The position numbers and the translations under genes are program-made. The notes under the pieces are model-generated. The model was not told where the DNA came from and did no database searches. It was given only the letters and a program-made list of their open reading frames with translations. A DNA stretch of 64,000 nucleotides from Balanoglossus misakiensis (taxonomy: Eukaryota; Hemichordata), in contig CM082586.2 in assembly GCA_040954595.2 (NCBI GenBank), forward strand, positions 4,898,001 through 4,962,000, written 5' to 3'. Shown here one piece after another: positions 14,661 to 29,146 of this stretch; the first letter of the stretch is position 1, and each line of letters begins with the position of its first letter.

Positions 14661-17600
14661 TCTGCCAAAGACACGTCCATTTATTAATGTTACACGCATT
14701 TAGCGTGATAAAAACCATGTAACATATTTGAGGGACAGAACTTAGAAGCCGGGTGGATTGGAGACGGTTTTGCGCCGTTGCTCAAAAAGTATAGGTCTGG
14801 GTAGGGCGTAGGACAGTAGCCAAGTAACTGGTCATCAGTATTTTTTTAGGGAGAGACGCCGTAAAAGCAAAATCGACTAATAAGTCAGGTTAACTTAATG
14901 ATTCAATCACAGCTTGTTAATATAGAGGCTGGATGACTATCTGAGAACCGCAGTATACATAATATAAGAAAAAACATGTTTTAATTAAAATCGAAGATAG
15001 TTTCCCCAGCCGTTATGCGAAATGCCAATCACATGCTTCTGATAGGTAACGCACTTGAATCACATCAGCCAAGAAGGTACATAGAAACGGAAAATTGACA
15101 ATCTTTAGACAGGCTACATAGATGACGAATTCCTTGTTTTCTTTCAAAACTGTTTGTTACTTCGAGAAAACGGATTCATTAACATCGGCGCATCTGGAAA
15201 GGCTTCTTGTGAAAGTTCCGGTACTTGAAGGACAAATGAAGATAATAGTTTTTAATTGTTGTACACCCCATCAAAGATCCTTCTCCGTAAGTGGTCACGA
15301 AAGATTTATGGCTTTTAAAGAAAAAAGAACACCCATCAAAAAAGATTCAAAAGGTAGAAAAAATGGTAAATTGGTAAAAAGAAACCGTGATTTAGAAAAC
15401 CGGATGTAGAACTTCAAAATTGCTATTATGGTTACTTTTGGTACGGATTTCTGTTCTCCGAATTTTCTCCTCATAAACCCCAAATTAAAATGATTTTTAG
15501 GATTATATTTTTCAACTAAGAAGACGGGTAGGCCCAGGGGAAGTCCGCAGGGGTCAAGGGTCAATCTGGCATTAAAAGTTTCAAACACGTGACCACTGAT
15601 GGCGGACCCCACCTATAGCGGTGTCGGTTGAAAATGAAAACATATAGGGACGAAAATAATATTCTCCCCGAGACGTTCTGAGATTTTAATTGGAGTGACA
15701 GGCATTTACAGCAATCGGAAACCAGCTTCAACGGGCCTGTTATTTTTGTTGACGGTTTGCACAGCATATACTACAAGGCCCCGATAAGATAGCCGGGCCA
15801 TATCTTGCCACTTAAAATATTGAGAGCTATATACGCTAGGTAGGGGCTTGAGAGAGTTGACGAATACTAAACAGGCGCACCCGGAGAGGACTGGCCTGGC
15901 GACTCCCTGGCTACCAGCGCAGCGCCACCGCCAATGGCGTGTGGCCACCATCCATAAAAAAAGTCTTAATTCCGTTCCTAAAAAGGCCACCCATTAGAGA
16001 AAGGGAGAGAGTCGAGACTTGGGGGATCTGTCTTTAAAACTGGCTTCATTTGATGCATTCTGCTCGCCAGATTCGCCTGTGATTGGCTTGACGGGGGAGC
16101 CGGCATCTATATCCAGCGATTATCTGCTCTGAAGGAGTGTTAGGTACTCAAAGAGCTGCTTGTTGTATGAACACGCAAAGTGGGCGCTCTATTTACTCTG
16201 CGAGCTGTCCAGGCACAAGGTATAGATTTTTCTCTCTCCCTTCCTATCATTCATAAGTGTTATATTTTACTTCCTATCGTTTTACTCGAGATTATTTACT
16301 GTGTGTGGCGATAAAAAACAAGTTTTTTTTTGCCATTACATTTGTTCGCTGCGCGTGGAGCGCGTGTAGCCAGAGGCTCGTCCGCGACCGTAGGCTTCCG
16401 TTTAACGAAAACGACGTTTCAATACAAGTTGACGAGTTTCGGGAGCGGAGGTATGAAATTCGAAGAAGACCGACCCGGGTTTACAATCATCAACGAGACT
16501 TAACGGTAAAGTCACCTGTCGTCGAAACACAGTCAAGCACCGAACAAAAAGAGTCAAAGTGATTGGCGACTGACTGATTAAGGAGAGTTTGTAATCCCCA
16601 GCGAAACTTTGGCATAAAGTGCATTTTGCAAAAAGTCGCACTCCCAGAGGATAAACTTTTCTGTGTGAACGATAGTTCCTTTCCCAGAAAAATCTTCAGA
16701 ACATATCCACTGTTAATATTATATCGGACAAAATCTTTTCAAAGCTTTGTTTGATATTTGGAATACTTGTTAGGCTTACGGGGACATCTTTATACATAAA
16801 AACCGGGCACAGAACGTATTTTTATCACGATTTTCCGATCGACCCGCGTCGAGGGAATACGCATCTAATCGCTTGTTATAATTGAAACAACAAACTCGAA
16901 GCTTTAGATAATCGCGTTTCGAGCGCCTTTTCCAGTGTTTTGTGAAAACTTTGGCGATTCTAACCGCTCAAAAGGAAAAAAGTAGAGGATTTGCCGACAA
17001 GTTGTCAATTTTGCTCCACGAAATCAAAGTCACCATTTATCATTCTTCACGAAGTGCTCACTTCAAGTAAGTAAAAAGACGTCAAAGATAAGATTTTGGG
17101 CCCTTTAGGCGAAATGTAGACCGTCTTCTTTCTGCTAGTTTGAACACGCGACAAATGCGAATGCACGGGTCAGTATACACATATTGGTATTCCTTGTACG
17201 AAGATTGGTTCTGTTATTGTTTATAACGACATCTTGAGACTGACTTGGTTTTCGCAATGTTGTATTCATATTTTCGAACTGGAAATATGTTTTCTGAGCG
17301 TTGTCTCGAACTTGTTGTTTACAGTCCAAAGAAAACCTTCCCCTTTGTGTCAAACCTATACATACATGTAGTTAGAACTTTTGTCACTCTGCTGCCAAAC
17401 TTCGCGTTTCCGTGTAGTTGTCGTGAGGTCCATTGGAGCAAACGACGTGATTTACTGCGACAGACATTTTTAACTTAAAGTGGGGATTTTTTGACGGCTC
17501 CGGCTTCGTTCACGACAGGTAAATCCCTAAAAGGCCACGATTTAGGCGCCCAAGCCTCTCGTTTAACAAGAGCGCGCTCGCGACGACACACCTGTATCGC

Positions 17601-18447
17601 AGATCGACGGAGCAATACTCGACTCGGCGTCCGGGCCTAGGCAACTCCTCGTCTGCACGCACGTCTCTCTGCGCGCCGCTCACGCGCCCGCTGGACGAGG
17701 CGAGCCCGCGGATTTTTTAGCAGCACTCGTCGAGTGAGTGCTAAAACAATTTCCACGCCCTGGGATCTACTAAAAGCCGTGTTAGTTGATTCAATCGAGA
17801 TAATTTCTCGCCATTCAGAAGTCATAACTCTGTGCAATGCCACGGTTGATGCGCAGCGGACCGTGTCGGAACAGGTGAGAGCGTTTATGACAACGTTAGA
17901 CTCGGAGCGACGGATCCCTCGTCGAAGGCTTGATCGGAGACAAGCTTGTAAACCCGGTCTAAGATTAATTACCCTCGTGGAACTGAAAATTAGCGAATTA
18001 AGGACAGGAACTATGGCTTTTGATGTCCCCCTTGTATCAAGCGGAGATTCTCGTTTAGAAGTGCAGTCGCGAACATTCGTCCCAAACTCTTCTACGCAGC
18101 CTCTGTATCGGTGATCAAGGCTACTGTTGACAACTAAATTTCGGTCCGAACCTGAATATATATATCCACCGTGTAAAGGCATCGGCAGACAGTTTGGAAA
18201 CTGTCGATCCTGTAGCCCAGTGAAGAAGACAAGAACACATTCTTGGCTCGTGGGACAACATATCACCCCCGCCAAAGTTACAAGAATATAAACACCATTT
18301 AGGCCTATAGGGAGTTAATACTAATACCACTTCGATGATACAAAATTAAGTTATTGTGCATGTTTTGAATAGTTGTCTACTTTGAAGTTACATTGAATGG
18401 TCGTTGCAAGAAGTCATTCCTGCCAGAGGTCTTTTACTTAGCAACCG

Positions 18448-18483
18448 TCACTCACTCACTCACTCACTCACTCACTCACTCAC
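18448..18483. repeat. (TCAC)9 tetranucleotide microsatellite
   Basis: Nine uninterrupted TCAC units, likely polymorphic. Confidence 0.95.
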
Positions 18484-21035
18484 AAAACAAAATATAGATT
18501 AGAAATTTAAATCGCTAAATATGTGTGACATATATGTGGTAATCCCGAAATGGGGTGACCGAATACGCGATTTGGGATCGAATTTCCAACGATTTTTTTT
18601 ATGATTTCATTTATGAGGTGGTTAACCAATATGGGAGATTTTTTCGTGCTTGAAGGGACATGAACGCGGGCAAAGGGGACAGACCTGGGGTCAGGCCTAA
18701 TTGTTTAATTGACTCGAATTTTCCCCTGTGGAGAGCTGCCAAAAGGTGTTAATGAGAAGGACTCGTTGACTCGAAATAAATGAGTCTTGCTTCGGGGGGC
18801 GTTTTGACGGCACCTTTCACCGAGTCGCGGCGGTGCTCTCGCTCGTCTCGTTCGAAAGGTCGATATTTCACCGCCGTGGTTTGACTGACAATCGAGAATC
18901 AGATTTCCGGTGTGTGCAACAATACATGACTTCAAAAAAAGCAAAACAAAAGAAAAGGGCAATCCATCATACTTCGGTGGTTCGATGTTGAAATTAAATT
19001 TCGGGTTGGATTTTTTTTTTTGCAGAAGGCAGGTTTCCAGACAAATCGAATGATTATATTCACGGAACCCGTTGAACGATATGCCATTCGAAATCTAACC
19101 AACGAAATGCTTTGCACTAGAAATAAACCATGTCTTGAAACCGTCCCCTCCCCATTCCCGAGTCGCCCGAAGACGGCGCGTAAGCCCGGTTATTCGTATA
19201 TCTGAATTCATTTTATCTATATAACGGGAATAAAATCATGTCCGCTTCTCAAATCGGGATAAACAGACGCGATAAAATTCGACCTCGTTAAGGCGATAGC
19301 CACCCGAAGGGAAGTGAGCGCGTCTGGGAAGACGAAAGCTGTTGTCCAAGTTGCTGTGCGCCATTTCAAGGGTCTCCCGGGGGAGAGTGGTGTTCTGCGG
19401 CGCTTGTGTTCTCCTTAGCCGACCGCCGATCACGAAATCTGGTCTTTCACTCGCAACTGCAGTTGATTAGTCGCGTTAACTGCTCGCATTTACTAAAGAG
19501 GCAGCGAGGGTCACTGTTAATTATCGCTTAATGGGGATGAAATGTGACAAGGTATAAGACCTGGCGGGTCACCGCATTCCGATACTCGCGAGATCACACA
19601 CGTTTTTTGGCCGCACTGTGAAACTCGTCCATTTCCACCGAGCAACCGGCCAAGACCGGTGTTGACACTAAGTTAAATATTTCGCAATTTCAGATAAAAT
19701 ATCCACCCAAATTGTAACCTATTTATAGCAACACTCATTGGCTGAGTCGCAAAACGCGTGTTACGGCTGAAGGAATATGTCGTTTGTGTGAGAAGTGGCT
19801 GTCCAGTTTCTCAGCAGGTAGAGATGAACGCAGCGATGTTCATTTGTTTGCCCCCCCCCCCCTTTCTTCGACAGGGTCCGTTAGATCACGTTCTCTCAGT
19901 GTTCGGGGGATTGGATCATTTCATGGTGCATATGCCGTATCACACCCCCCCCCCTCTTGCTTGTGTCAGTAAAACAACATGCGAAAACAAATCTGGAAAC
20001 GCGACAAATTGTGCAACGTGCATAGTCTTTCGTGTTATTAACCCGAGAAGCGTTTTCAGACCCTGCAAAGACAAAATGAGCTGGTATCTCGTTCGGGGGC
20101 TGAATAAAACAGCGAGAGGTTAACACAGAGGTCAAGGCGGACGTTGATAAGAATTAATAGGTTACTTCATCATAAAACGCGTTGTGTGCGTGTGTATGCG
20201 TCACTTGAAGCCGGGCAGACTGCCCAGAAGAAATTTTAATAATGTCGGCTCCTGTTTTTTAAATGTCTCTGCGGATGACAAACAACACGTCGGACATTCT
20301 CATTGAAAACAACCTTCAAAAGCTAAATACTTGAAGAATAACGGAAAATAATTATCTGACACTGACAAAAACGGGTTTGAGCGACGCACATTGTGCGCTT
20401 TCGTGGGAAATACGACTTTGGAAAAATGTTCCAGAAATATATACGACTTTGCACCGTCTCTTGAGTGCGCGCTGATTGTTGACAACCGCGCAGATCTAAA
20501 ATTGACAATCACCTGTTTATTTCGCGTCATTGTACATTTCACTTTAATTGAACAAGGGATCTGCCCGAGGCTGAGACGCTAGCCAAAGTCTCGCTAGACA
20601 ATGGGTACGAAATGCGATTAGTTCGATTAGACTTGACGTCGGGTCTTCACAAAGTTATTTTCCCCCCAAGTTGATCAGTATCTGTTGCGTTAACCCACAA
20701 CGCCACACCGTAGCTAATATTTTAAACCAACAAGGGTACCCTAGATAAAAAAAAATCCAAGTCCGCTTATCTCAAAACTGGGAGGTAAAGTTGACACGTG
20801 GGTAATTACTGTTGGTTCAACCTGGTAGTCCGCTCGTGAATCATTGACAGGGCGTGCGAAAAAGTCGCGCAAACGCTGGCTGCAAGGGAGAGAAAAAAAC
20901 GCCAGTCCGGATGAAATGCGCATTTTTAAAGCGTGCGAAAGCGCGCCTGCTTCCAAGCGTTGTTGGGGAATGCGTGGTGGTTTTTTTTAAATGCATGATG
21001 TGTGCAAAGCGAGCGGCCGGGAATCTGTTTAGAGA

Positions 21036-21098
21036 CTTATCTCCTTGTCAGATACCAGGGGCCCTTATCTTCTGATAAATTGCCCCTTTCTTAGATAT
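21036..21098. promoter_or_regulatory. Cluster of GATA-factor binding motifs upstream of the GATA gene
   Basis: Within 63 bases there are five GATA cores: AGATAAG on the minus strand at 21036-21042 and 21064-21070, GATAC at 21051, TGATAA at 21073-21078 and AGATAT at 21093-21098. WGATAR is the established GATA-factor consensus. Two of the five are exact WGATAR on the minus strand and one (TGATAA) exact on the plus strand. Such density is a typical enhancer signature; auto- or cross-regulation of the downstream GATA gene is inference. Confidence 0.35.
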
Positions 21099-24000
21099 TG
21101 TTATTACAGATGATTTATACTTGCATTGCCACTATCTGCAACGGGACCCGCTAGATGCGATATGCAAGAAAAATACGGATTCGCTATGATCCCAACAGCC
21201 CGCAAAAATGTCGGTGGGGTTCCTCTCCCCCTCCTTCTCCAAACCCCGTTGGTCAATCCACCGCAGAGACCACGCAATCTTTCGCCGTAATCTCTCAAGC
21301 TCACGTAACCAAAATTTCTTCGCAAATCCGAACGGCAAACTTATACAAGGGGGTCCGTGCACTTCGCTGAGACACCAGTCTGTCGACCCCTACTTACTGT
21401 AGCAATTTGGCCATGTCGCTGGCTACTGGACATAAGCTTCGATACAAGAAACAAACAAATCGGCCCCTTTCATGGAGTCCTTCTAAAACTATTTTCTCAT
21501 CCTATTATAGCATACCAAAGCTGGCGCAGGGCCGTGATCGGACGAGTCAACAACAATTGTGCAACCTATTGGCGTAAACAACTTCTAAAATCTTTAAGTA
21601 GCTTAAAGAGTTGACTTTTCGCATTTGGAGTCGAAATTAATTAAAAAGACCGCCGATGACACCCGCTAAAGACTACCCCGCCCAGGTTTTGCACGGTATC
21701 GCCCAAAAACATTTGCTTTGGGGGAGGGGGGGCTGGTACAAGACAAACCCCCAGTCCATACATCTATAGAAATACATTAAAATGTTGAGAGAGAAAAATC
21801 ATTTTCCTAAAGAACTCCGACCCCAGGTCTTTCGTCTCTGTCTGTACACAGACGGCCTAGCAAAAAACCACTGCAACTCAAACTTCTACAGATTCCACGT
21901 TATCTGTAGATGGTATACGCAACGATAAAGTATCTTAAGTTGAATAAAGTTTCCCTCCTCGTACCACCTCTGCGATAAGATACAGCGCTCATTCAAGCCC
22001 CAATAAAACCGACTTGGTTACCATGGGGATATGGTGACACACTCTCCATGTCGTTGAACTTTTCAAACTTCATTTGTGTTTCTAACATCACCCAACTGGT
22101 TCTTGATTTTTCGCCTTGTGTGACGGGAAGATTACACTTATATAATGTTGTACGTAGACAAAAAACAACACATTTTTGTATCACTGTATTTAAACATTCC
22201 CGTATCCGTGCGCGTCAACGTTTATAAGCTCTTTTGATTGTTTGTGAAACAGGGAGAAACAGGAAATTTCCCCATCTTTTCTCAGAAGAGACCACAAAAT
22301 AAAATGATTGCGTAATACGATAAATGTTACAACACTTCCCTCCAGACAAAATTAAGAACGTTCAAGTTTTAGAATTGTCGCTATGTATGTACAATGTATT
22401 TATGTGTGATGTATGTACGGACGTACAGTCATGAGTGTTGGCTTGATATGTGGACGGCTAACGTTAATATCAAACACGCATTTCTAAATAAAATTAAATC
22501 AAGGTTCGTGTGGCGTAATGTGGTGATTGATTGTTCTCGGGTGGTGTAGATGAAAAAAGACTCTCTTTAAATCTCGTGCATACACACGTGAGTTGAACTG
22601 TACGGTGGACGGTCGACCAACTTCCGTCGCCGAGTCAGCGCCAATCGGCACGTACCTCGGAAACGCGCGCGCCTCTAACCGAGCTCGCCACGCGCGTTGA
22701 GTGAGCGCACACTGGCTATCAGTTCGAAGTAACAACACAGTACAATCAATCCGGAAACGTATATATTATCTGTAATTATAATGATAGCTCAACTGTCGTT
22801 CACAGTCATTTTAGATCGAGTAAAAGACAACATCGCTCCATTGTCACCACTGTCGCATACCGACAGTCGGCCCAACCCCGCTGAGTTATTAGACCGTTGT
22901 TTTTTGACAGCCACTTCAAGTTCAATCACCTGATGGTGACGTATGGCTGTGGTCTGACATTAACAGGTGGTCGACCCGACCTTGCCTGAACGCGTGGAAA
23001 ATATCTCCACCAGATTTACGCACCCTGCTATATGCCACGGGATTGGAGTTGATAAAAACTGTGTACGGTGCGATAGGGGTCTCAGATAATGATAGCGGGT
23101 AGTCTGGGCGAACTTGAAAAGACTGAAGTGAAAACCCCGAGTCGTACACGCACATGTCCAACGCCAATATCTTGGATACCAACGGTAGTTTGTTGTTACT
23201 TGGCGTTGCTGTGAGTCATTTTAAATAAATGACTTGAAGGCACTAGTCGAAAAAAAAACGGGACAAACAAGTTTGGAAATACCAACAGCACCAAGACGTA
23301 CAGAGCAACTGGCTAGTCTTTACCAGGTCGTTTCTACAAATTTACGAGTTCACCGTCGATTTGACTAAAAGTGAAAGACTGAATTACAATTTGAGACACC
23401 GACGCGAGCAGGTTTTTCGGTTGGGGACGTCAAGACCAGTCCTCGCCGCGCACAGTTGACTGTTTACAATCTGAGTAAGAAAAGTTCCAAAGCAGTCCGC
23501 AGGTTCAGAACGTTTGAGCCTGCTACCAATGTACCTTCCTGCTACCGACACAGATAGTGTAAACATCAAACCAACCGTTCGAAAGCCTTGAATTCAAATT
23601 AAACATTTACCTACACGAAGCAGTGCACGAAGTCGAGAAGTTACGTACGCCCTGGTGGGAGAACGATAGTTAGTGTGAAATTCTCAAATTCACAAGACTT
23701 GATTTGAATGCTCGTTAATGTAACATAATTTTTGATTTATGGCACTATTATGGGTGTTCTTGGACATCAATCAAAACCATGTCGGTATGTATAGCAAATG
23801 ACCATTGGTACGAATGGGTGAATTGTTTCTTCCTGGTCCAATCAGCTCGCAGTATTCATTCTACAAAAATTGTGCATGTGGTCTGTGTCGTGTTCACCTG
23901 TCACTGGTAAATTTAATACGCCAAGTGAGAAAGTTTTTTGGCCGCATTTGCATATTTGCGTGTGTCGTCCAATACACGTGTATAGGAAAACATGTGCAGG

Positions 24001-27000
24001 CGGTGTGCATATGTGACACTGACACATTATGCAAAAATTAACACCTTGTATTGCTGCATTGCACGTATATCCATGGCGCGACATTCTGAAGAATTTGTCC
24101 AAAATTCCAACAAAACTGTTCCTCTCGCCCTGAAGTGTTTATCAAGCGATGGCAAACGCAAATACATGTACATATGCACTTTGAAGCACATGGATGTAGT
24201 ATATCGATCGTTGCCACAGACGGGATGATCATAATTGCCTGTCCAGCTCATCTCATTTCACAGACAGCTCCGCAAAGCAGGAACCCTTGTACGACATAAC
24301 TGCGACGCGTTTACGTCTCCAGGGTGGGATTACAGCCTTCGTTGTATATAAATATTGCAAATTTAAGAAAAAAATGCCTTGATGGGGTTTTCAACTGCAG
24401 GGTATTGCATTATACGGGCTTTGCGCCTAATCCCCGCGTGCCGAGATGGCGCTGCCATGCGCACATGGCTCTCTCCGATCCTCCACAGCACATAAACATT
24501 TCCACTAAAAAAGAATCCCTTCCAGCCATAATAACTGTCATTATTTGCACGGGCGGATCGACGAGCAAACACCCCCGCTATTAAACTTCCGCAATTTTTG
24601 TGGCGAATTGAAACCAGAAACGAAATTCAGAAGTGAAATACAATATAATAAAAAAGGTATCCAAGAACGAGGTCGCGACATAATGAAAATCTCTTAGTAG
24701 CTCGGCTGCCGACAGTTCGCTGGTAGCCACGGTAGTAGATGCCATATTTTTGCATTAATATTTTCGGTCATATTTATTCCTCTCAGACTTTGATTAAGTA
24801 TATTTATTTTGTTCTTTGCATGAAAAACGGGCATTAGCAGTATGCTGAGTATATTATGATACTGGTATTTAATTCTAACACCTTTGATAAAAAGGACACT
24901 AGTAGTGAGTGGCTGTGCATAGTCATTACAGGAATGCTAACTTGTGATATTGATTTTGCAAAAAAACATGAACCGGAAATATCGTGGTTGTTTCTCGATG
25001 GAAAACGGAAAAGGTTGTCTCTCACTGAAGAGCCAGCACGAGTGCGTTCGAGTGGCGCTTCTCGAAATTCAACAAATACGTCGCGCTGTCCGGTACAGAT
25101 GTGCAGATTTGCCATAAGAACTATAATATGAAGATGGACAAATATCGCTGTTTTAGTAAGCTGTCGGTTGCAAGTGTACTTTCCGCTTTAGTTTTCTTTA
25201 GGTCGAACGCTGAATGTCTCGTTCTTCGACTTCCAGGCCCAAGCGTTCGGTCCCCGCAGATGGTAACTGTGGCAACAACTTTAACTTGCCCAATCAAATA
25301 ACTGCGATGCTCACAACCGTCCGAATGAAATGCGCAGACGTGGATCGGGTTGCTGACAATCGCGGAGAAACTGGAAAACTTTTCTGGTGCGCGGCGGCGC
25401 GAAGTTGATGAGCGCAGAGTTTGAAAACAACCGGACTGGCCCATTGCACGGGTACCTAGCAATGGGAGAACGCGACTTGCGGGTCACCTCACCCGGTATT
25501 ACTAACCAATCCTTAGATGAACTAGAAAAGATACTAACACAGCCCCCTTCGGTATTTATAACTAATTATTTGATAAGGCTGGGACAAAATGGGCAAAGCA
25601 GATACCCCCAATTGACGGTTTGGCAAGAGAAGGGCAACACGCGTTGGTGTTTCACAGATCGAAACGATCCGATTATTCTGCAGTGAGTTGGGGCGATGAG
25701 TCTCAACTTGAATGATTTCAGACACCAGTGCGGAGAAGCGAAATCGGTGATTGACAACTGAAAATCTGACGCGACTGCGCACCTCGTGTGCGTAGAAACA
25801 TAACCATGGTCATAGAGCAGCGATGACGCGCATGTTTTGACATTGTTCACGCCTTGGGTATTTTATCCTTGCCATAGAACAAGAAACTGTCGTTGATCGA
25901 GAGAACAAAAAAATAGCAAAACGTTGCAGCTTGTGTCATAATTATGCTATACATGTACACAGCTGACCCTTGTTGTCCAATAAACAACTTGAATAGACAA
26001 GACGTCTATTGTTTACATCAATAGAAATGCTCACCTAAACAAATATTGGTTTTTAACAAATGCCAATCGGGATATTGTCAGGTTTTATTTGGGTAATTTT
26101 GCTTCCGTGAAAAAAAAGAAGACAAAGTAAATTCTGTGAGATATTTTGAAAATAGAATGATAGATGTAAATCTTGATAAGTTACGCCAGTAACAAAACTT
26201 TTAGCTTATGGCAATAAAAATTTGACGAATGCAAAATTGCAGGGGTCGGAATATGTTTTGTGTCAGTGGCAAGTTCCGCATTGCTTGGGAAGTTGGAGGC
26301 ACTGGCTCTAACCACAGTCACCCCACACACAACGTCGTTTCTTGAAGACATATGACGTATCCTTTCCGCGTTTGCGATCGCGTCGTTGCTATAGAAACGT
26401 ACAGGTGATAAACCTCAAGATGGTGCTCGGGCTTCTAACGACGCGGTGACAAAAGAAAGGAGTCCGGGCAGACGATCAACGCGCGAATGGAAGGGAAAGT
26501 TCACCCCGTTTATTTGTGGTTGGTTGGTTGGTTGAAGTCGCTCCCTTCTCTTTCTTCACCGTTTCTCATTTGGTGACCAGAGTCAACAAGAATTCGCGGC
26601 AATAAATTTCCCCCAAAGAATTTTAAGCGACTTTTACGAGTTCCTGCGAGTACATGAGCCCATTTAGCCGACGCTGGCAGAATGTGTCGTAAAAAAGTTG
26701 TAAAATTATTGGTCGTTTTGGCACGAATTCCTCCTTCCAGGTCGGGCTGTGTGCGATCGCTTTTTTTGCGCTAATTACCAACAAAACGGGGGATGTGTTC
26801 GATAGAGGAGTCAGTCAGGTTTTCAATGGTTCAATTTTCCATAATCTTCTGGTATATTTTACTAAAAATCTAAATGCTATTAAATAATTGCTCCAGAGTT
26901 TCATTTCATAAGAACGAACAAAGAAACGTTTGTCAGAATTTAGACAGCATTTTATCACATCTGTCAGTGTGTAAAATATAATATTTATTAGACGTACATT

Positions 27001-27239
27001 AATGGCTACTATGTGTGTTCAGGTATTCCTGTCATGGTGATGTGAAATTTAGTTCTGCGAAAATAAAGACCACGTTTTACAGTTTCGATGAAAAGTTGCT
27101 TCCAGCCTAGTAAGTGGGTGGAGGAGGAGATGGTTCTTTTGTTGGTTTTCCATGTCTTTCCATTTTTTGAGGAATTCTGGGTTTGGTGGGTTAGTCAACT
27201 TTTTGGGTCCGTATAGGGGATATCAGCCCCCCAACAGAC

Positions 27240-27489
27240 GGCTGGCTGGCCTGCAGCTAGCTGGCCAGCTACCCCTTCTGCGTCACGTGCTGGGGCGTGT
27301 CCGATCAATTAGGCTGAGTGACAGTTGACAAGGGGAAGCAAAATTCCCCACCAATCAGCGGCCGCGTTCATCAATCACCGCGGCGTCTCGATTAGCTTAC
27401 AAATAACACAGGCACGGGTCACGTGACTCTTCGCCGCAAACAAAAATGTTTCAGTCTATATAAATTACACGGACGCCTGGTCAATAAAA
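27240..27489 (+). promoter_or_regulatory. Candidate promoter of the GATA4/5/6 gene
   Basis: A TATA box (TATATAAA, 27457-27464) sits upstream of a plausible leader exon. It is preceded by a palindromic E-box in GTCACGTGAC near 27418-27427, a second CACGTG near 27283, and GC-rich sequence with repeated CTGGC/GCTGG near 27240-27270. Transcription would be expected to start near 27490. The nearest downstream gene on this strand is the GATA gene, whose coding exon is preceded by a good acceptor at 29058, which implies an upstream noncoding exon. No transcript evidence is available, so the assignment is inference. Confidence 0.35.
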
Positions 27490-27739
27490 CTTTGCACTAT
27501 AGGTAGCAATACGCACTGACGCGATAGTCATTATCACCGCTCGCAGTATATACAACTCCAGGAACAAGGCCTCGTCATCTGAACGTGTCACGCTGAACTC
27601 TCCGTTGCCACTGCCCACAGAACTTCCAGTTTTTACGACTGTTCCTAGTGGTCGGTATAGCGATTATGAAGTTAGCCGTCTTATCAGAGAGATATTGAAT
27701 AACGATTGGAAACTTGGTCCTCCACTGTACGCAGATCAG
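27490..27739 (+). other. Candidate noncoding 5' exon of the GATA gene
   Basis: The segment between the TATA box and a good donor (CAG|GTAGGC, break after 27739) could splice to the acceptor at 29058. It contains one ATG (27666) opening a 10-codon upstream ORF that stops at 27696-27698, and no long coding frame from an ATG. GATA genes commonly have a noncoding first exon (family knowledge). The start of this exon is only estimated from the TATA position. Confidence 0.3.
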
Positions 27740-29058
27740 GTAGGCGGCCATTCGGCGGTTTTAAAGTTATTGCACGAATTTGGGCCAAGCACGAGTATTT
27801 TAATTCAGACTCGCGTATGCCTTATCACTTCCTAACTTATCGTAAACTTATCAAACTGGATATTTACTGCCAATAGATTCAGTACTCCGGGACTGTAATC
27901 TCGGTTTCTGGAGGAAATCCCTCAAACTTTTACGATCTTTGGTTTTAGGGGAGAGTCACGGAGTTCGAAAGCCTCAAGCTCGTTTACACCAAATGGTGGG
28001 GTATAGCTTGTATGTACAGCGCAGTATATATTGACTGACTATGGTGTTATACGTCTCATTGACATACTGTTGGGGTATAAAGTCCATAGCGTTCCCAAAA
28101 CCATATTGTTCCTACTCTGTAAATTAAACTTGGCATATGACCTCGCTGATAGAAGTAAACTTGTTTGTCGTCTCAGCATTTTTTTTTGAAATCTCATAAA
28201 AAGTTTTTCGTTTCAAACTTTGCGCGCTTGTGTTTTTCCTGCTCTATACAGAATTGCCCATCACCTGGTCCATTTCCTGTAAACTAAAACAATTCCACAA
28301 CCTGTTTCACACTTTTTTTAAAGATCAGCCTCGTTAACACCACTTATCCGCTTTTGTGCGAAAACAGGTGACTTTTATCCGCTTTGATCAAACGCAACTT
28401 GCCGATGGCATTGCACGGGCGGGGGAAAGTTTCGTCTCCGAATCTGAAAAGTACATGTAGGCATTTACACACGAGGCGATTTTAAAGTTGTTTGGTCGTA
28501 CAGCCCCCGGAACGCACGCTCTCTGTACCCCCGAGTCCGGCCGATCGATCATCGCTCTATCACCAGCAACATCGGGTCGGTAGGCGTTCCCTCGGCCCCA
28601 ATGAGAAATCGTAATTTCTCAATGAAGGCATGTTTTGCTGATAACCCTATCCCAAAATATTTATGTACCGATTTACTAGCCTTGTAACGGAATTGCTGCG
28701 TGTGCCGTGGACGTTTTAAATTGTTTTTGCGCGGTCTTGAATCGTTCCATATGCTGGCTGGGCGTATAAAGTTGGCTGGATGATGAGTAAGCTTTGGTAG
28801 TTTATTGAGAATCAGGAAGGGGTCTTCACTCACTGCCTATTTCAGCATTGCTCAGTCCGAGTCTGAAGTTTATGTTCAAAACGACATCTATCGCCGAACA
28901 CGCATGCCATATTCCTCCAAGTTTAGAGTAAGCTTTTACCTTCCTTGTGTTGATCGTGTTGAAGTTTTGCGCATGTAGACGGCGATATAATTTTCACAAA
29001 TCGTTGATGTTTTCCTAAATATTTTATTAATGGAAAAATTCGTTTCTTTTGGTTACAG
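27740..29058 (+). other. Probable 5' UTR intron / proximal flank of the GATA gene
   Basis: If the leader exon is real, this is the first intron, ending in a strong pyrimidine-rich acceptor (TTCGTTTCTTTTGGTTACAG, AG at 29057-29058). No coding exon or repeat is recognised inside. Confidence 0.3.
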
Positions 29059-29146
29059 GTCTAGCTGTGTGAAGTATTTTATTCACACTGTACTTTTTGA
29101 AAGTTTGAGAACTGTTTTGAGCTTCCTTTGTTTTACTGGTTACTAT

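Larger units (their letters stand above)
1..27239. other. Long gene-free upstream region, CpG-rich
   Basis: I find no open frame here that resembles a known protein or forms a spliceable gene; frames longer than 100 codons exist but lack recognisable motifs. The stretch is rich in undepleted CpG (48 CpG counted by hand in the 600 bases from 13441), with especially dense patches near 1270-1470, 4610-4770, 9920-9990, 13500-13860, 17560-17720 and 22590-22700. It also contains homopolymer G/C runs (for example 3082-3096 and around 19850), a short CA run (8338-8355) and the microsatellites listed separately. Its position directly upstream of a developmental GATA gene suggests cis-regulatory DNA. 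That is inference; distal noncoding exons or lncRNAs cannot be excluded. Confidence 0.6.

Noticed and set aside
18188-18205. Short perfect inverted repeat GACAGTTT-GG-AAACTGTC
   Set aside because: Eight-base arms occur often by chance; no flanking transposon or RNA-gene features.
17637-18275. 212-codon open frame on the minus strand
   Set aside because: Arg/Ser-rich translation of a CpG-dense patch with a second open frame on the opposite strand (17734-18114), no recognisable domain, no splice support.
27605-27835. 76-codon open frame in the candidate leader exon
   Set aside because: Opens with TTG, not ATG, is crossed by the CAG|GTAGGC donor and does not resemble a known protein; better explained as 5' leader and intron.
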